DNA of 64,000 bases from an uncultured Parabacteroides sp. (GCA_900552465.1 URZO01000008.1:33798-97797); one strand, 5' to 3'; positions 32,401-41,796 are shown, counted from the stretch's first letter. Notes: generated from the letters alone by a model not told the origin. Made by a program: numbers and translations.

Positions 32401-32528
32401 TGCAAAAACCGCTCTCCATCGCCATGATCTCGGCCATGTTCATCGGTACGGCAGTCAGCCTTTTCGTCATCCCGTTAATCTATTGGTTCATTTACCGCAA
32501 ACATGATGTGAGAACAGTTGAAAGTTGA
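29448..32528 (+). CDS. RND efflux transporter (AcrB/HAE1-like)
   Basis: The 1026-residue protein has the two-half RND layout with about 12 membrane segments and large periplasmic loops: RPIAVLMAFTACFIVGLVTY at the start, TM4 as GMMIDSSIIVTEN and TM10 as CGIIINDSILKLD. The TM4 aspartate pair of AcrB is here a single aspartate (D then S). It should work with the adaptor before it and the TolC-like channel after it. An in-frame microrepeat at 29879-29911 encodes KGESGKVKGES, probably an inserted intergenic-type repeat in a porter-domain loop. The exported substrate is not deducible. Confidence 0.92.
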   Translation: MIKFLLQRPIAVLMAFTACFIVGLVTYFTIPVSLLPDIAIPEITVQVSGQNTSARELENTVVKTIRQQLMQVASLRDIHSETRDGAAIIRLNFDFGTNTDLAFIEVNEKIDAAMNYLPREVERPRVIKASATDIPVFCLNLTLKGESGKVKGESEHAFLDLCQFAETVIKRRIEQLPEVAMVDVTGILKRQLQIVPDMKLLKMSEITLDDLEVALTSNNIEPGSMTVRDGYYEYNIKFSTLLRTPEDVENIYIRKNNHIFQLKDLARISVVPEKETGASLSNGKRAVTLAVIKQADENMDNMKEALKDVTDYFASVYPDIEFSVSRNQTELLDYTISNLKQNLSLGFLFICIVAILFLGDIKSPAVIGLSMIVSLIISFLFFYLCKMSLNIISISGLILALGMMIDSSIIVTENITQYRARGDSLEEACNKGTTEVITPMLSSTFTTIAVFVPLVFMSGIAGAIFFDQAFAVTVGLMVSYFTGIMLLPVLYKLVYSIPDIKHKGFNMRINNLVKEHTLDHFYDGGVDFIFRHKKIALILTAITIPLCGLLFYEIPKSRMPEIDQNELIAHVEWNENIHIDENRSRVNRLTSSVNDMVKEHTAYVGQQQFLLNRDQEMSVSESEMYFKTEKPEGIAPLQKSVEQWIKTNYPMAVISFSPPVTVFEKLFVTGEADIVAELYAHNKTEAPDASALRKTERQIEARTGHAPVGIAFDNQLNITIDRQRLLLYNVDYNEVYRLLKTAFKENEVATLRSYQQYLPIALAGEEQTVNEVLQKTLVNTVPDADGNVRYVPLQSLVRVTPGEDLKTITAGKNGEYIPFSFYNVDKAEQLMAGVKQEVEKNWDIDFSGSFFSNQQMLNELVVILFISILLMYFILAAQFESFLQPLIVLLEIPIDVAASLLVLWICGHTMNLMSAIGIVVTCGIIINDSILKLDAINELRKEGVPLMEAIHEAGRRRLRPIIMTSLTTIFGMVPLLFTFDMGSELQKPLSIAMISAMFIGTAVSLFVIPLIYWFIYRKHDVRTVES

Positions 32529-32547
32529 ATATTGAAAATTGAATATT

Positions 32548-34044
32548 ATGAACAACAAGTTTGTATACAGGCATAAATACATTATTATCACATTGCTGAT
32601 GCTTTTATGTATACTGCCGGGAAAGGCACAGCTTACACTAACTTTGGAACGGACGATCACGTTGGCGGCGGATAGTTCGCTGGATGCTTTCCGATATAAG
32701 AATATGTATCTGGCGGGGTATTGGCAATACCGGACCTATAAGGCGGGACGCTTGCCGAGTCTTACCCTGAACCTGACACCGGCACAGTACAGGCGTTACT
32801 TTACGCAACGCTACGATTCGGAAAACGATATCGACGTCTATAGAAAGCAGCAATCTTTCTATGCCGGCGGGCAATTAGAGGTTCAACAGAACTTCGACCT
32901 CCTGGGCGGTACGTTCTATCTGGATACGGATCTGGATTATATGCGTTATTTCGGAAGCGAGACTTATAATCAGTTCTCGACGGTTCCCGTACGTCTCGGT
33001 TATCAGCAAGACTTGTTAGGCTACAATGCCTTCAAATGGGAGCGAAAAATCGAACCGCTGAAATATGAGAAAGTAAAGAAAGAGCTTCTCTACAACGTAG
33101 AACAGATGAGCGAACAGGCTACGACCTATTTCTTCGCCCTGGCAATGGCACAAGTGGAATACGACCTGGCCAAAGAGAACGTTGCCACCACGGACACGCT
33201 GTACCGGACAGGACAGGAACGCCACAAAATCGCCTCCATCAGCCAGGCGGACCTGCTGACACTGAAACTGGATGCTGTGAATGCCCGCAACACCTTGAAG
33301 AATGCGGAAATAGCCCTGAAACGTGCCATGTTCAGTCTGGCATCCTACCTGAATTTCGACAAGAACACGGAAATACGCCTGCGCCTGCCGAGCCGTCCGC
33401 GCGACATGGAAATATCGGTAGACAAGGCCCTTGAGCTGGCACGCGAGAACAACCCGACTTTCCTGGACCTCCGCCAACAGATACTGGAAGCGCAGCAACA
33501 GGTCGACAAGACTAAGAAAGAGGCAATGTTCAACGCCCAGATCAACGCCAGTGTCGGTTTCAACCAGGTATCCAGCAAGATACAGGATGCCTACAAAAAC
33601 CTGCAACAACAGGAAATTGTTTCACTGTCCGTTTCAATTCCTTTGGTGGACTGGGGCGTACGGAAAGGGAAACATAATGTTGCCAAAAACAATCTGCTCG
33701 TCACGGAGACATCTGCTAAGCAGCAGGAACTAACCGTCGAGGAAGATGTAATCATGACCGTCGGCGACTTCAATATCCAGCAAGCCCTGATCGGAAGCGC
33801 AGAAGAAGCGGTGGATCTGGCTGAAACGGCTTATAGCGAAACCAAACAGCGTTTTATGATCGGAAAGGCGGATATCAACAGCCTCACCCTTTCACTGAAC
33901 CGCCAGCAGGAAGCACAGCGTAATTACATCTCGGCCTTGCAGAACTATTGGTTGAGCTATTATAAGATCAGGAAACTGACCCTGCACGACTTCGAAACGG
34001 GTGTTTCCCTTTCGAACGAGTTCGATTATAAAAACAGGTTGTAA
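32548..34044 (+). CDS. TolC family outer membrane efflux protein
   Basis: I use the ATG at 32548 (MNNKFVYRHKYIIITLLMLL); the longer frame begins with TTG. The 498-residue protein has a signal peptide and two long coiled-coil repeats typical of TolC-type channels (LELARENNPTFLDLRQQILE in the second half; YSETKQRFMIGKADINSLTL near the end). It completes the tripartite pump. It lies 19 bp after the first RND gene and 12 bp before the second one, so the channel gene is between two pump genes. Confidence 0.9.
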   Translation: MNNKFVYRHKYIIITLLMLLCILPGKAQLTLTLERTITLAADSSLDAFRYKNMYLAGYWQYRTYKAGRLPSLTLNLTPAQYRRYFTQRYDSENDIDVYRKQQSFYAGGQLEVQQNFDLLGGTFYLDTDLDYMRYFGSETYNQFSTVPVRLGYQQDLLGYNAFKWERKIEPLKYEKVKKELLYNVEQMSEQATTYFFALAMAQVEYDLAKENVATTDTLYRTGQERHKIASISQADLLTLKLDAVNARNTLKNAEIALKRAMFSLASYLNFDKNTEIRLRLPSRPRDMEISVDKALELARENNPTFLDLRQQILEAQQQVDKTKKEAMFNAQINASVGFNQVSSKIQDAYKNLQQQEIVSLSVSIPLVDWGVRKGKHNVAKNNLLVTETSAKQQELTVEEDVIMTVGDFNIQQALIGSAEEAVDLAETAYSETKQRFMIGKADINSLTLSLNRQQEAQRNYISALQNYWLSYYKIRKLTLHDFETGVSLSNEFDYKNRL

Positions 34045-34056
34045 ATAAAACAAAAT

Positions 34057-37000
34057 ATGAGTGCATCTCCTAAAATATCCTCTTTTACCATCATCGTCAC
34101 CTTCCTTTGTGTGGCGCTGGCGGGGATTGCCTTTATACCGCTGTTGCCGATCAAGCTGTCGCCGTCACGCACGTTGCCTCAGCTGACCATCAACTACAAC
34201 ATGCCGGGAAACTCGGCACGCGTAATAGAGATGGAGGTGACTTCGCGCTTAGAAGCGATGTTGGCGCGTATCAAGGGGATCAAGGAGATCAATTCCACTT
34301 CCGGAAACGGTTGGGGATACGTCACGCTCGAACTGGACAAACATACCAATATAGACGCCGCCCGTTTTGAGGCGTCGACCATCATCCGCCAGACATGGCC
34401 CAGCCTGCCGGACGGGTTGAGCTATCCAATCCTGGAAATGAGCCGCCCGGATGACAAGGAGGCGCGCCCCTTCATGAGTTATACGCTGAATGCCGCCGCC
34501 ACTCCTATCTTCATCCAGCGTTTTGCGGAAGACCAGATAAAACCGCGCCTCAGCGGCATTCCCGGCATTTACCGGATCGACGTCAGCGGTGCCACCCCCA
34601 TGGAATGGAGGCTGGAATACGACAGCCGCCAACTGGCCACTTTAGGCATCAGCATCCAGGACATACAAAGGGCTATCAGCCAATATTACCAAAAGGAATT
34701 TTTAGGCACCGGCAATGTCAAAACCGAATTGAAGACCTCCTGGATCCGCCTCGCCCTTGTTCCGGAAAGCGAAAAGGACGGATTCGAGCCGTCGCTTATC
34801 ACCGTTATGAACAAAGACGGCAAACTGATCCGCCTGGACCAGCTCCTGAAAGTGACCCGCCAGGAAGAGGCTCCCCAAAGATACTACCGCATCAACGGGT
34901 TGAACTCTATCTACCTGTCTATCCGTGCCGAAGAGACAGCCAACCAGCTCGAGCTGGCCAAGCAGGTGAAAGCGGAAATGGAGCATATCCGTACCCTACT
35001 GCCTGCCGGATATGAGATACACACCAGCTACGACGCGACCGAATTTATCCAGGATGAACTGAACAAGATTTATATCCGTACGGGGCTTACGGTCCTGATC
35101 CTGCTGATCTTTGTCCTGCTGATCACGAGGGAGCTTAAATACCTGTTGCTGATCGTGATCAGTCTCTCGATCAACCTCTGTATCGCCGTTATCCTCTACT
35201 ATCTGTTAGGGCTGGAAATGCAGCTTTATTCGCTGGCCGGCGTCACGATTTCGCTCAGTCTTGTGATAGACAACACGATCGTCATGACGGAACATATCCG
35301 GAACCGGCACGACCGGAAAGCGATCCTGTCCATACTGACCGCCACGCTAACGACAATGGGGGCATTGGTCATCATCTTCTTCCTGGACGAAAAGATCCGC
35401 CTCAACTTGCAGGATTTCGCAGCGGTCGTTATCATCAACCTGGGAGTTTCACTGTCGATCGCCCTGTTCCTGGTCCCCGCCCTGATCGACAAGATGAACT
35501 TGGAATGGAAGAAAAACGGACGGAACAAAAAGGTTCAGACAGAGGTCTCCGACATCCGGAACGGCTTCACGACACGACTCCGGAGGGGGGCAAACCGTTT
35601 CCTCAAACGCTTCCCGGTCTATTACAACCGTTATTACCAATGGCAGATCAATTTCCTTTGCAACTGGAAGAAGCTCTCCTGTTTTATCCTGCTGCTGGCA
35701 TTCGGCCTGCCGGTCTTCATGCTTCCTGAGAAAATCGAATATGACACGAAAGATAAAAAGAAGGTCTACACGGCGACCGATTCCATGCTGATAGAGAAAT
35801 ACAACCAGTTCGTGGCAAACGAAACCTATAAAGAAAAAGTCAAACCGATTGTCGACAAAGCCTTGGGAGGGACCCTTCGCCTGTTCGTCCAGAAAGTATA
35901 CGAAGGAAGCTACTTCACGCGGAACGAAGAAACCGTGTTGGGCGTCAGCGCCTCACTCCCGAACGGGACGACTCTGGCCCAGATGAATAACCTGATGAGC
36001 CGTATGGAAGCCTACCTGAGCACATTTAAGGAGATACGCCAGTTCCAGACAAGCGTCTTCAGCGCACGTCAGGCCGGCATCAACATCTATTTCACGAAAG
36101 AAAGCGAACGGAGCGGCTTCCCTTACAGCCTGAAAAGCAAAATCATCAGCAAAGCCCTCGAACTGGGCGGCGGTAGTTGGAATGTATGGGGATTACAGGA
36201 CCAGGGATTCAGCAACGACGTCCGGGAAGGAGCCGGTTCTTTCCGCATCGAGATGTACGGCTACAACTACGACGAGCTATATGAATGGGCCGAACAGCTA
36301 AAGGCAAAGCTGCTCACCTACCGCCGTATCAAGGAGGTATTGATCAATTCGGAATTCTCCTGGTGGAAAGACGATTACCAGGAGTTCTACTTCAATCTCG
36401 ATAAAGGCCGCCTGGCACAGGAAAACATACAGCCGATCGAGCTGTTCGCCTCCCTGAACCCGGTCTTCGGCAAAGACATCTATACCGGAACGATCGTCAT
36501 GAGCGACGAAACGGAAAAGCTGAAACTCACCTCCCGCCAATCGCAGGAATATGACGTGTGGAGTATGCAGTACGTCCCGCAAAGCATCAAAGGCAAGCCC
36601 TACAAACTGGCCGAATTGGCAACCGTCGAGAAAGGCCAGATGCCGCAAAAGGTTGCCAAAGTAAACCAACAATACCGTCTTTGCCTGCAATACGAATATA
36701 TAGGCGCCGGGAACCAGGGAAACAAGATACAGGAACGGGAACTGAAAGAGTTCAATGCCATCCTGCCAATGGGCTACACCGCTAAATCGGAAAGCGCTTA
36801 CTGGTACTGGGACAAGAAAGACAACAAGCAATACCTGTTGTTGCTGCTGATCATCGTCATCATCTTCTTTACGACCAGCATCCTGTTCAACTCGCTGAAA
36901 CAACCATTGGCCGTTATCTTCGTGATACCGATCTCCTATATCGGCGTGTTCCTTACGTTCTATTGGTTCAAGTTGAATTTCGACCAGGGAGGATTCGCCT

Positions 37001-37314
37001 CCTTCGTCCTGTTATGCGGTATTACAGTGAACGCCAGTATCTATATCCTGAACGAATACAACCAGATCCGTCTGCGTAAACCGCTGATGTCGCCCTATAA
37101 AGCCTATCTGAAAGCCTGGAATGCCAAGATCACTCCGATTTTCCTGACAGTTGTCTCCACTATTTTAGGATTTATCCCCTTCATGCTGGGCGAGGGCAAA
37201 GAGGCCTTTTGGTTCCCGTTGGCAGCCGGAACAATCGGCGGACTCATCATGTCTATTCTGGGCATCTTCCTCTACCTTCCTATTTTCACACTGAAAAAAC
37301 AACCGAAACCTTAA
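34057..37314 (+). CDS. RND family transporter, second pump gene
   Basis: The 1085-residue protein has the RND two-half layout (SASPKISSFTIIVTFLCVAL at the start; TM4 SLVIDNTIVMTEH; TM10 CGITVNASIYILNEYN). It is diverged from the first pump: the AcrB-type TM10 lysine is missing and TM4 has D then N. It may form a hetero-oligomer with the first pump, as in MdtBC, or act as a second pump sharing the channel; neither can be decided here. It ends the efflux operon. Confidence 0.9.
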   Translation: MSASPKISSFTIIVTFLCVALAGIAFIPLLPIKLSPSRTLPQLTINYNMPGNSARVIEMEVTSRLEAMLARIKGIKEINSTSGNGWGYVTLELDKHTNIDAARFEASTIIRQTWPSLPDGLSYPILEMSRPDDKEARPFMSYTLNAAATPIFIQRFAEDQIKPRLSGIPGIYRIDVSGATPMEWRLEYDSRQLATLGISIQDIQRAISQYYQKEFLGTGNVKTELKTSWIRLALVPESEKDGFEPSLITVMNKDGKLIRLDQLLKVTRQEEAPQRYYRINGLNSIYLSIRAEETANQLELAKQVKAEMEHIRTLLPAGYEIHTSYDATEFIQDELNKIYIRTGLTVLILLIFVLLITRELKYLLLIVISLSINLCIAVILYYLLGLEMQLYSLAGVTISLSLVIDNTIVMTEHIRNRHDRKAILSILTATLTTMGALVIIFFLDEKIRLNLQDFAAVVIINLGVSLSIALFLVPALIDKMNLEWKKNGRNKKVQTEVSDIRNGFTTRLRRGANRFLKRFPVYYNRYYQWQINFLCNWKKLSCFILLLAFGLPVFMLPEKIEYDTKDKKKVYTATDSMLIEKYNQFVANETYKEKVKPIVDKALGGTLRLFVQKVYEGSYFTRNEETVLGVSASLPNGTTLAQMNNLMSRMEAYLSTFKEIRQFQTSVFSARQAGINIYFTKESERSGFPYSLKSKIISKALELGGGSWNVWGLQDQGFSNDVREGAGSFRIEMYGYNYDELYEWAEQLKAKLLTYRRIKEVLINSEFSWWKDDYQEFYFNLDKGRLAQENIQPIELFASLNPVFGKDIYTGTIVMSDETEKLKLTSRQSQEYDVWSMQYVPQSIKGKPYKLAELATVEKGQMPQKVAKVNQQYRLCLQYEYIGAGNQGNKIQERELKEFNAILPMGYTAKSESAYWYWDKKDNKQYLLLLLIIVIIFFTTSILFNSLKQPLAVIFVIPISYIGVFLTFYWFKLNFDQGGFASFVLLCGITVNASIYILNEYNQIRLRKPLMSPYKAYLKAWNAKITPIFLTVVSTILGFIPFMLGEGKEAFWFPLAAGTIGGLIMSILGIFLYLPIFTLKKQPKP

Positions 37315-37637
37315 CATATCCATTTAAACAAGTATTTAACCAGGCCAATAAATATTTGGTAACCTATCATTTACATATTGTCAACAAAATGTCACACCCG
37401 ATTCCTGCCCGAAAATGAAGCAAGACCTACTTTTGCTGCTTCGATTAAGCCCGTTCAAATCTTTCCGTAAAAAGGAAAACCCACAGGCTTATCTTTCTGT
37501 TTTATAGGGTATATTTGTTTAGTCCACATCCTGTCATCTGCCTACTATAGTCAGGCAGATTAACTATGAGAAGGCTTCTACCCGTTTTATACACAGATTA
37601 CAGAAAGCTTGTTACCAATTTAAATACAAAAAATAAC
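37315..37637. other. Intergenic region between pump and O-antigen-ligase-like paralogue
   Basis: Apart from the promoter box at 37510-37517 nothing firm is seen. A 30-codon frame at 37415-37507 lacks a ribosome site and family resemblance. Confidence 0.5.
37510..37517 (+). promoter_or_regulatory. Promoter -7 box of the second O-antigen-ligase-like gene
   Basis: TATATTTG matches TAnnTTTG exactly, about 120 nt before the start at 37638. Confidence 0.5.
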
Positions 37638-39467
37638 ATGAACAATTCATTTTACTACCTGCGATTACTTCTGCTCGCGACGAGCGGAATGTTACTTCTG
37701 TGTATAATTTTTGCAATCAATCCGGAGTTGGCTGACGGAACCTTATCCGGAAGAATTTGTTGGTTCCATTTCACCTCATTATTACTGGCCGGAGGTGTAT
37801 TATTTATGGAGTTCACCTCTCGGAAAAGTCGTTTTATATTCTCATTACCGGATGCGCTGTTGTTGCTTTTATTCGGCATCGTATTGATTACCTACGACCA
37901 GGAGAAGAACCTGCAGGCAGAACGTTTTCTCTTTCTGGCCCAACTAATCACGGTCTGGTTTATGCTCAGGAGCACTCTGCAGGCATACCAGGCGCTCCGG
38001 CCGTTTTTCATCACAATCATCATATTTACAGGAGTCGTTTCGGCGGTATGGGGAGTCTGTAATTCAGGGAGTACCGTGCCGTCTACACACCCGGTATTCA
38101 GCCTGCTTCAGATTTCCCTGGAACCGGAACCGTTCCTCGGATATATAGCAGTAGTCTTCCCCATCTGCCTGAATACGATGCTCCGGTTAAAAAACTGTGA
38201 CAAATCGGCCTGGTGGGACCCTCATACATTCCTGTTTTACTTCTCCGCCTTCGGAACTTTATTTATCACAATCGCTTTATTCTCCAACATGAACCGCCCG
38301 GCATGGATAAGCGCTATCCTTTCGGGCATCTGGGTATGCTGGATGAGAATGATCGGCTGGAAACAAACCAAAGAGACCATACAAGAACACAACAAACTCT
38401 TTGCGATCTCTTCAATATCCCTGTTTGTGATCCTCACAGGAATCGTTCTGGCCGGTAATATCAAGAAAGCCCAGATAGCCGACCGTCGCCTCCTGATCTG
38501 GAACGTCACCACCAAAGCGATCATGGAACATCCGATGAGCGGGATCGGAATAGGTAATTTTCCCAAGACATACGCACAGACCCAGGCCTGTTATTTCGAT
38601 ACGGAAACCGCCTCCCGAAAAGAGAAGCAGACGGCTATCTGTCCCCGGTATGCCTACAACGAATATCTGCAGATCGGACTTGAGTTGGGGATAATCGGGT
38701 TACTTCTGTTTACGTTATGGCTGGCTTTCTCTCTGTACTACGGGATCAAACACCGGCAGATCGGAGCATCCGGAGGCATATTGGCGCTTGGAATCTTTGC
38801 CCTATACTCTTACCCACTCCAACTTCCTACGTACTGGGTTATGCTTATATTCCTGACTGTGATATGCGTCACCAATCCGAAACAGGACAAACTGCGTGAA
38901 CAAAGAAGCATCCCTTACATCGGAGCTTTCGCCGCCATCATCTCCTGCATCCTCTTTTACGGACAGAAAGACTGCTACTATACTTATAAGGAATGGAAAG
39001 AGCTCAAAGAACTGTATCAGAATCAGGCGTACGAACAAGCCGCCGACCAATACGCCAGCCTCTACCCGCAACTATATCACCGGACAGACTTCCTGTATGA
39101 GGGAGCGGAATGTTTTAGTCAAACCGGCCGACACGATATCGCTATCACCTGGTTAAAAAGAGCCTTGCAGCTGAGTGCCGAGCCCGACCTGTATTATGCC
39201 TTAGCCCGTAACAAAGAAGCCATCCGCCAATATGAGGATGCCGAAAAATACCTGTTGGAAGTCAGCCGGATCGAACCGGAACAGGGATATACCTATTTTC
39301 TGCTGGCTAAATTATATGCAGAACCCTTCTTCTACCACCCGGATAAATTCCGGAAAGCAGCCAGAAAATTCCTCTCTTTCCAACCGGATGCACAAAACAG
39401 GATCACAAAAGAGATGAAAGAGGAGATCATCGAAATCCTGAGAAATAAGAAGACCTCTATTCATTAA
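37638..39467 (+). CDS. O-antigen ligase-like membrane protein with TPR tail, paralogue
   Basis: The start is the ATG at 37638 (MNNSFYYLRLLLLATSG). The 609-residue product equals the paralogue at 26432-28261 in length and layout: membrane segments (WFHFTSLLLAGG), the Wzy_C-like block PRYAYNEYLQIGLELGIIGL and C-terminal TPR-like helices (YEQAADQYASLYPQLYHRTD). The usual motif histidine is a tyrosine here. It stands alone behind its own promoter and is not next to a signal peptidase. Its stop codon overlaps the heparinase remnant on the other strand. The reaction is unknown; glycan ligase is the closest family. Confidence 0.8.
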   Translation: MNNSFYYLRLLLLATSGMLLLCIIFAINPELADGTLSGRICWFHFTSLLLAGGVLFMEFTSRKSRFIFSLPDALLLLLFGIVLITYDQEKNLQAERFLFLAQLITVWFMLRSTLQAYQALRPFFITIIIFTGVVSAVWGVCNSGSTVPSTHPVFSLLQISLEPEPFLGYIAVVFPICLNTMLRLKNCDKSAWWDPHTFLFYFSAFGTLFITIALFSNMNRPAWISAILSGIWVCWMRMIGWKQTKETIQEHNKLFAISSISLFVILTGIVLAGNIKKAQIADRRLLIWNVTTKAIMEHPMSGIGIGNFPKTYAQTQACYFDTETASRKEKQTAICPRYAYNEYLQIGLELGIIGLLLFTLWLAFSLYYGIKHRQIGASGGILALGIFALYSYPLQLPTYWVMLIFLTVICVTNPKQDKLREQRSIPYIGAFAAIISCILFYGQKDCYYTYKEWKELKELYQNQAYEQAADQYASLYPQLYHRTDFLYEGAECFSQTGRHDIAITWLKRALQLSAEPDLYYALARNKEAIRQYEDAEKYLLEVSRIEPEQGYTYFLLAKLYAEPFFYHPDKFRKAARKFLSFQPDAQNRITKEMKEEIIEILRNKKTSIH

Positions 39468-39550
39468 CCGGGACGAACCGTACTTTCAGCGTCTCCTTCT
39501 GCCCGACTTTCAAGTCGGCATCGAAAAGGAAAGTTATATCCAGAGGGAGG
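39457..39550 (-). pseudogene. 3' remnant of a heparinase-like gene
   Basis: On the minus strand the segment encodes DITFLFDADLKVGQKETL followed by KVRFVPVNE and a stop, matching the C-terminus of the intact protein at 45510-47336 (FDADLKAGQKETLKVRFVPM). Over 39469-39527 the DNA is 55 of 59 identical to 45519-45577. Nothing else of the gene remains. The rest up to 39786 has a G/C-rich run near 39570-39590 and an AT-rich stretch without a clear promoter. Confidence 0.8.
39469..39527 (+). repeat. Left copy of a 59 bp direct repeat flanking the fimbrial module
   Basis: It differs at 4 of 59 positions from 45519-45577 and has the same orientation. Between the two copies lie the TPR and AraC regulators and all fimbrial genes. 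Confidence 0.8.
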
Positions 39551-39786
39551 GGCAAAAGTCGCTTGTTCCCGCGCCTGCCCCCCTCCTTTCATCTGATATC
39601 TCCCAACATTTACCGCCAGCATGCTATGAATATTATGATTAGTTACAGATATTCATTCGGTCTGGTACAAATGAATTAATTAATAGGGAAATTAAGCTCT
39701 TATATCCTTGCGGGTCTGAAATGTAAGCCTTACCTTTACTAATAGATTTCAAACTTTCGCAACAATCAACATTAAAATATTATCAC

Positions 39787-41718
39787 ATGAAAAAACAACA
39801 GGAAAATTGCTGCTTATTTCCTTTCTTACTATTTCTCTGCACACTGTTAACCAGTGCTGATAATTTTGGAAAGGGGACATTCACCTCATACGCAAAACAA
39901 CTTTTCGAACAGGCAGCGAAAGAACAAAAGCAACAACGCTATTCCAAAGCAATCCCTATCTATCAGGAACTAATAGAACTAACTCCACCCGATGAAGAAA
40001 TTAAAGAAGTCAACGATATTCTTGCTGAAGGATTGATACAGATGATGTACTGCTACATATTCGATAACCGCCGCGAAGAAGGGGCAAACTATTTCAACCG
40101 GATATATACGGAAAACACCTGTTGGGTTGTCAGCCATGCTACCCGCGATGTGGAGATCTGCCTGGCTTATTCACTCTATGAAGCGGCACAACCGGATAAG
40201 GCAAAAGAAGTTATAGACCGTGCTTTGTCACGGTCTATAACTGGTAGGACCTACCAGTTGCTCTATGCAGATTATGGCATATCATCTGTGATCTATAACC
40301 AGGTCGGACAAATCGACAAAGCAATCGAATGTAATCTGAAAAGTATTGAAATCCTCCGGAAACTGGACGACAATTCCAACATCATATTTGCCCTCGGTAA
40401 CCTGATCTGGCAATACCAACAGATCGGTGAGTTAGAAAAAAGTCTGGCAGCATATGACGAGTTGATACAGGCTGAAGCTACCAACACAAACCCATACGGA
40501 GTTTGTGCCGCCGAAATCAATGTAGTCGAACTCTACAGCGAATGGGGACTGGAGGAAGAAGTCCGGACCCACCTTACCAAAGCAATGGAAGCAGCCAATG
40601 CCTGCGGCATAGCAGAAGCCAAACTACGCACATTCACACGCTCTGTCTATCAGGCTCTGCTGGATAAAGACCACAAACAAGCCTGTTCCGATCTCGACAG
40701 CATGCTGGTTTATCTGCCGCAAAAGGAACAGAGTAATTTTTACCACGCACTTTATGAACAATTCAACACAGTATTTGCACTACAAACAAAAAACGGCAAT
40801 CCGCAGGCTCATATTGCGGAAGCACGACGGCAGCTCCATGAGTTAAAAAGACGGCAACCCGACTCTTTCACAATCCTCTTCTGCCGCCTTATCGGAGATG
40901 CTCTGGCAGAAAACGGAGAAAAAGAACTGGCCGCCGAAGCCTATACGAATTGTTGCGATTACATCCGCCACAATCATCTGCTGAACCACCAGCGTCATAT
41001 ATTCTATGCCCTTGCCATACTCCTAACCGACATGCAACAGACATCGGAAGCCGCCCGTTACCTAAAGGAAGCACAGGAAGCCAACCGCGTTTTTAATGAA
41101 CGACATAACGCAAAAATGCTTTCTCAATTCCGCATCAAATATGAAACGAACGAAAAAGAACAGGCCAATAAACTACTCACAGCCGAACTGAAGCTCAAAC
41201 GCCGTACCCTTGAATATTATACCAGTATCATTATAGGACTGTTATTGGCAGGTTGTCTCATAGGGCTATGGATAACCGTACGTCAACGGGAATCCCGGCA
41301 AAAAATAGAGAAACAAGAATACCAGCTTAAACAAATGCTGACAGATAATCAACAAATAAATAAAAGGAATGAAGAATTACGCGCCAGGCTGGAACAAATA
41401 GATGCCCAAAACAGCGTACAGGAAATCATAAACCGCCTCTCCCCCCAGTTGCTCACATACGAGGAAGAAACGGAATTCCGCAGGAAGTTTGCCCTTATCC
41501 ACCCCGCATTCCTCACGAAAGTACGCGAAGCCTGTCCGGAAATTACCCGGAGCGAAGAACTCCTACTGATGTTGTTCCGCCTTAACCTAACTCCCGAAGA
41601 GGTCAGTTTTGCATTAGGCAACAATCGGGCAAGCGTGTATTCTTCCCGTTCACGGCTTAAAAGAAAACTCAAAATCGATAAAGACACAAGCGTGGAAGAT
41701 TTCATCAAGAGCCTGTAA
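39787..41718 (+). CDS. TPR-containing membrane regulator with C-terminal HTH
   Basis: The 643-residue product has a signal/anchor (FPFLLFLCTLLTSA), TPR-type repeats to about residue 450 (GQIDKAIECNLKSIEILRKL), a membrane segment (YYTSIIIGLLLAGCLIGLWI), a coiled coil and a C-terminal LuxR-like helix-turn-helix (LTPEEVSFALGNNRASVYSS). This is a common Bacteroidetes one-component design with periplasmic TPR sensor and cytoplasmic DNA-binding end. The C-terminus resembles that of the regulator at 51139-53196. It precedes an AraC regulator and fimbrial genes and may regulate them. Two strong hairpins lie within its coding sequence at 40209-40259. Confidence 0.82.
   Translation: MKKQQENCCLFPFLLFLCTLLTSADNFGKGTFTSYAKQLFEQAAKEQKQQRYSKAIPIYQELIELTPPDEEIKEVNDILAEGLIQMMYCYIFDNRREEGANYFNRIYTENTCWVVSHATRDVEICLAYSLYEAAQPDKAKEVIDRALSRSITGRTYQLLYADYGISSVIYNQVGQIDKAIECNLKSIEILRKLDDNSNIIFALGNLIWQYQQIGELEKSLAAYDELIQAEATNTNPYGVCAAEINVVELYSEWGLEEEVRTHLTKAMEAANACGIAEAKLRTFTRSVYQALLDKDHKQACSDLDSMLVYLPQKEQSNFYHALYEQFNTVFALQTKNGNPQAHIAEARRQLHELKRRQPDSFTILFCRLIGDALAENGEKELAAEAYTNCCDYIRHNHLLNHQRHIFYALAILLTDMQQTSEAARYLKEAQEANRVFNERHNAKMLSQFRIKYETNEKEQANKLLTAELKLKRRTLEYYTSIIIGLLLAGCLIGLWITVRQRESRQKIEKQEYQLKQMLTDNQQINKRNEELRARLEQIDAQNSVQEIINRLSPQLLTYEEETEFRRKFALIHPAFLTKVREACPEITRSEELLLMLFRLNLTPEEVSFALGNNRASVYSSRSRLKRKLKIDKDTSVEDFIKSL
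40209..40259 (+). repeat. Two adjacent perfect hairpins inside a coding sequence
   Basis: The first has 14 bp arms (AGTTATAGACCGTG at 40209-40222, complement at 40229-40242) and a 6 nt loop. The second is a near-perfect palindrome around CTGGTAGGACCTACCAG (40241-40257), extended by AA/TT to 40239-40259. Both are in frame and encode VIDRALSRSITGRTYQ. Confidence 0.8.
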
Positions 41719-41796
41719 ACAGCTATGAAATAGCTGGTTTTAATTTGTACAGATATTTGTCAATATCCTTTTTAACCCTTATCTAACCTTCTTTGA

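Noticed and set aside
37415..37507. 30-codon frame MKQDLLLLLRLSPF... between the second RND gene and the O-antigen-ligase-like gene
   Set aside because: No ribosome site, no promoter before it and it overlaps the start of the downstream promoter region.
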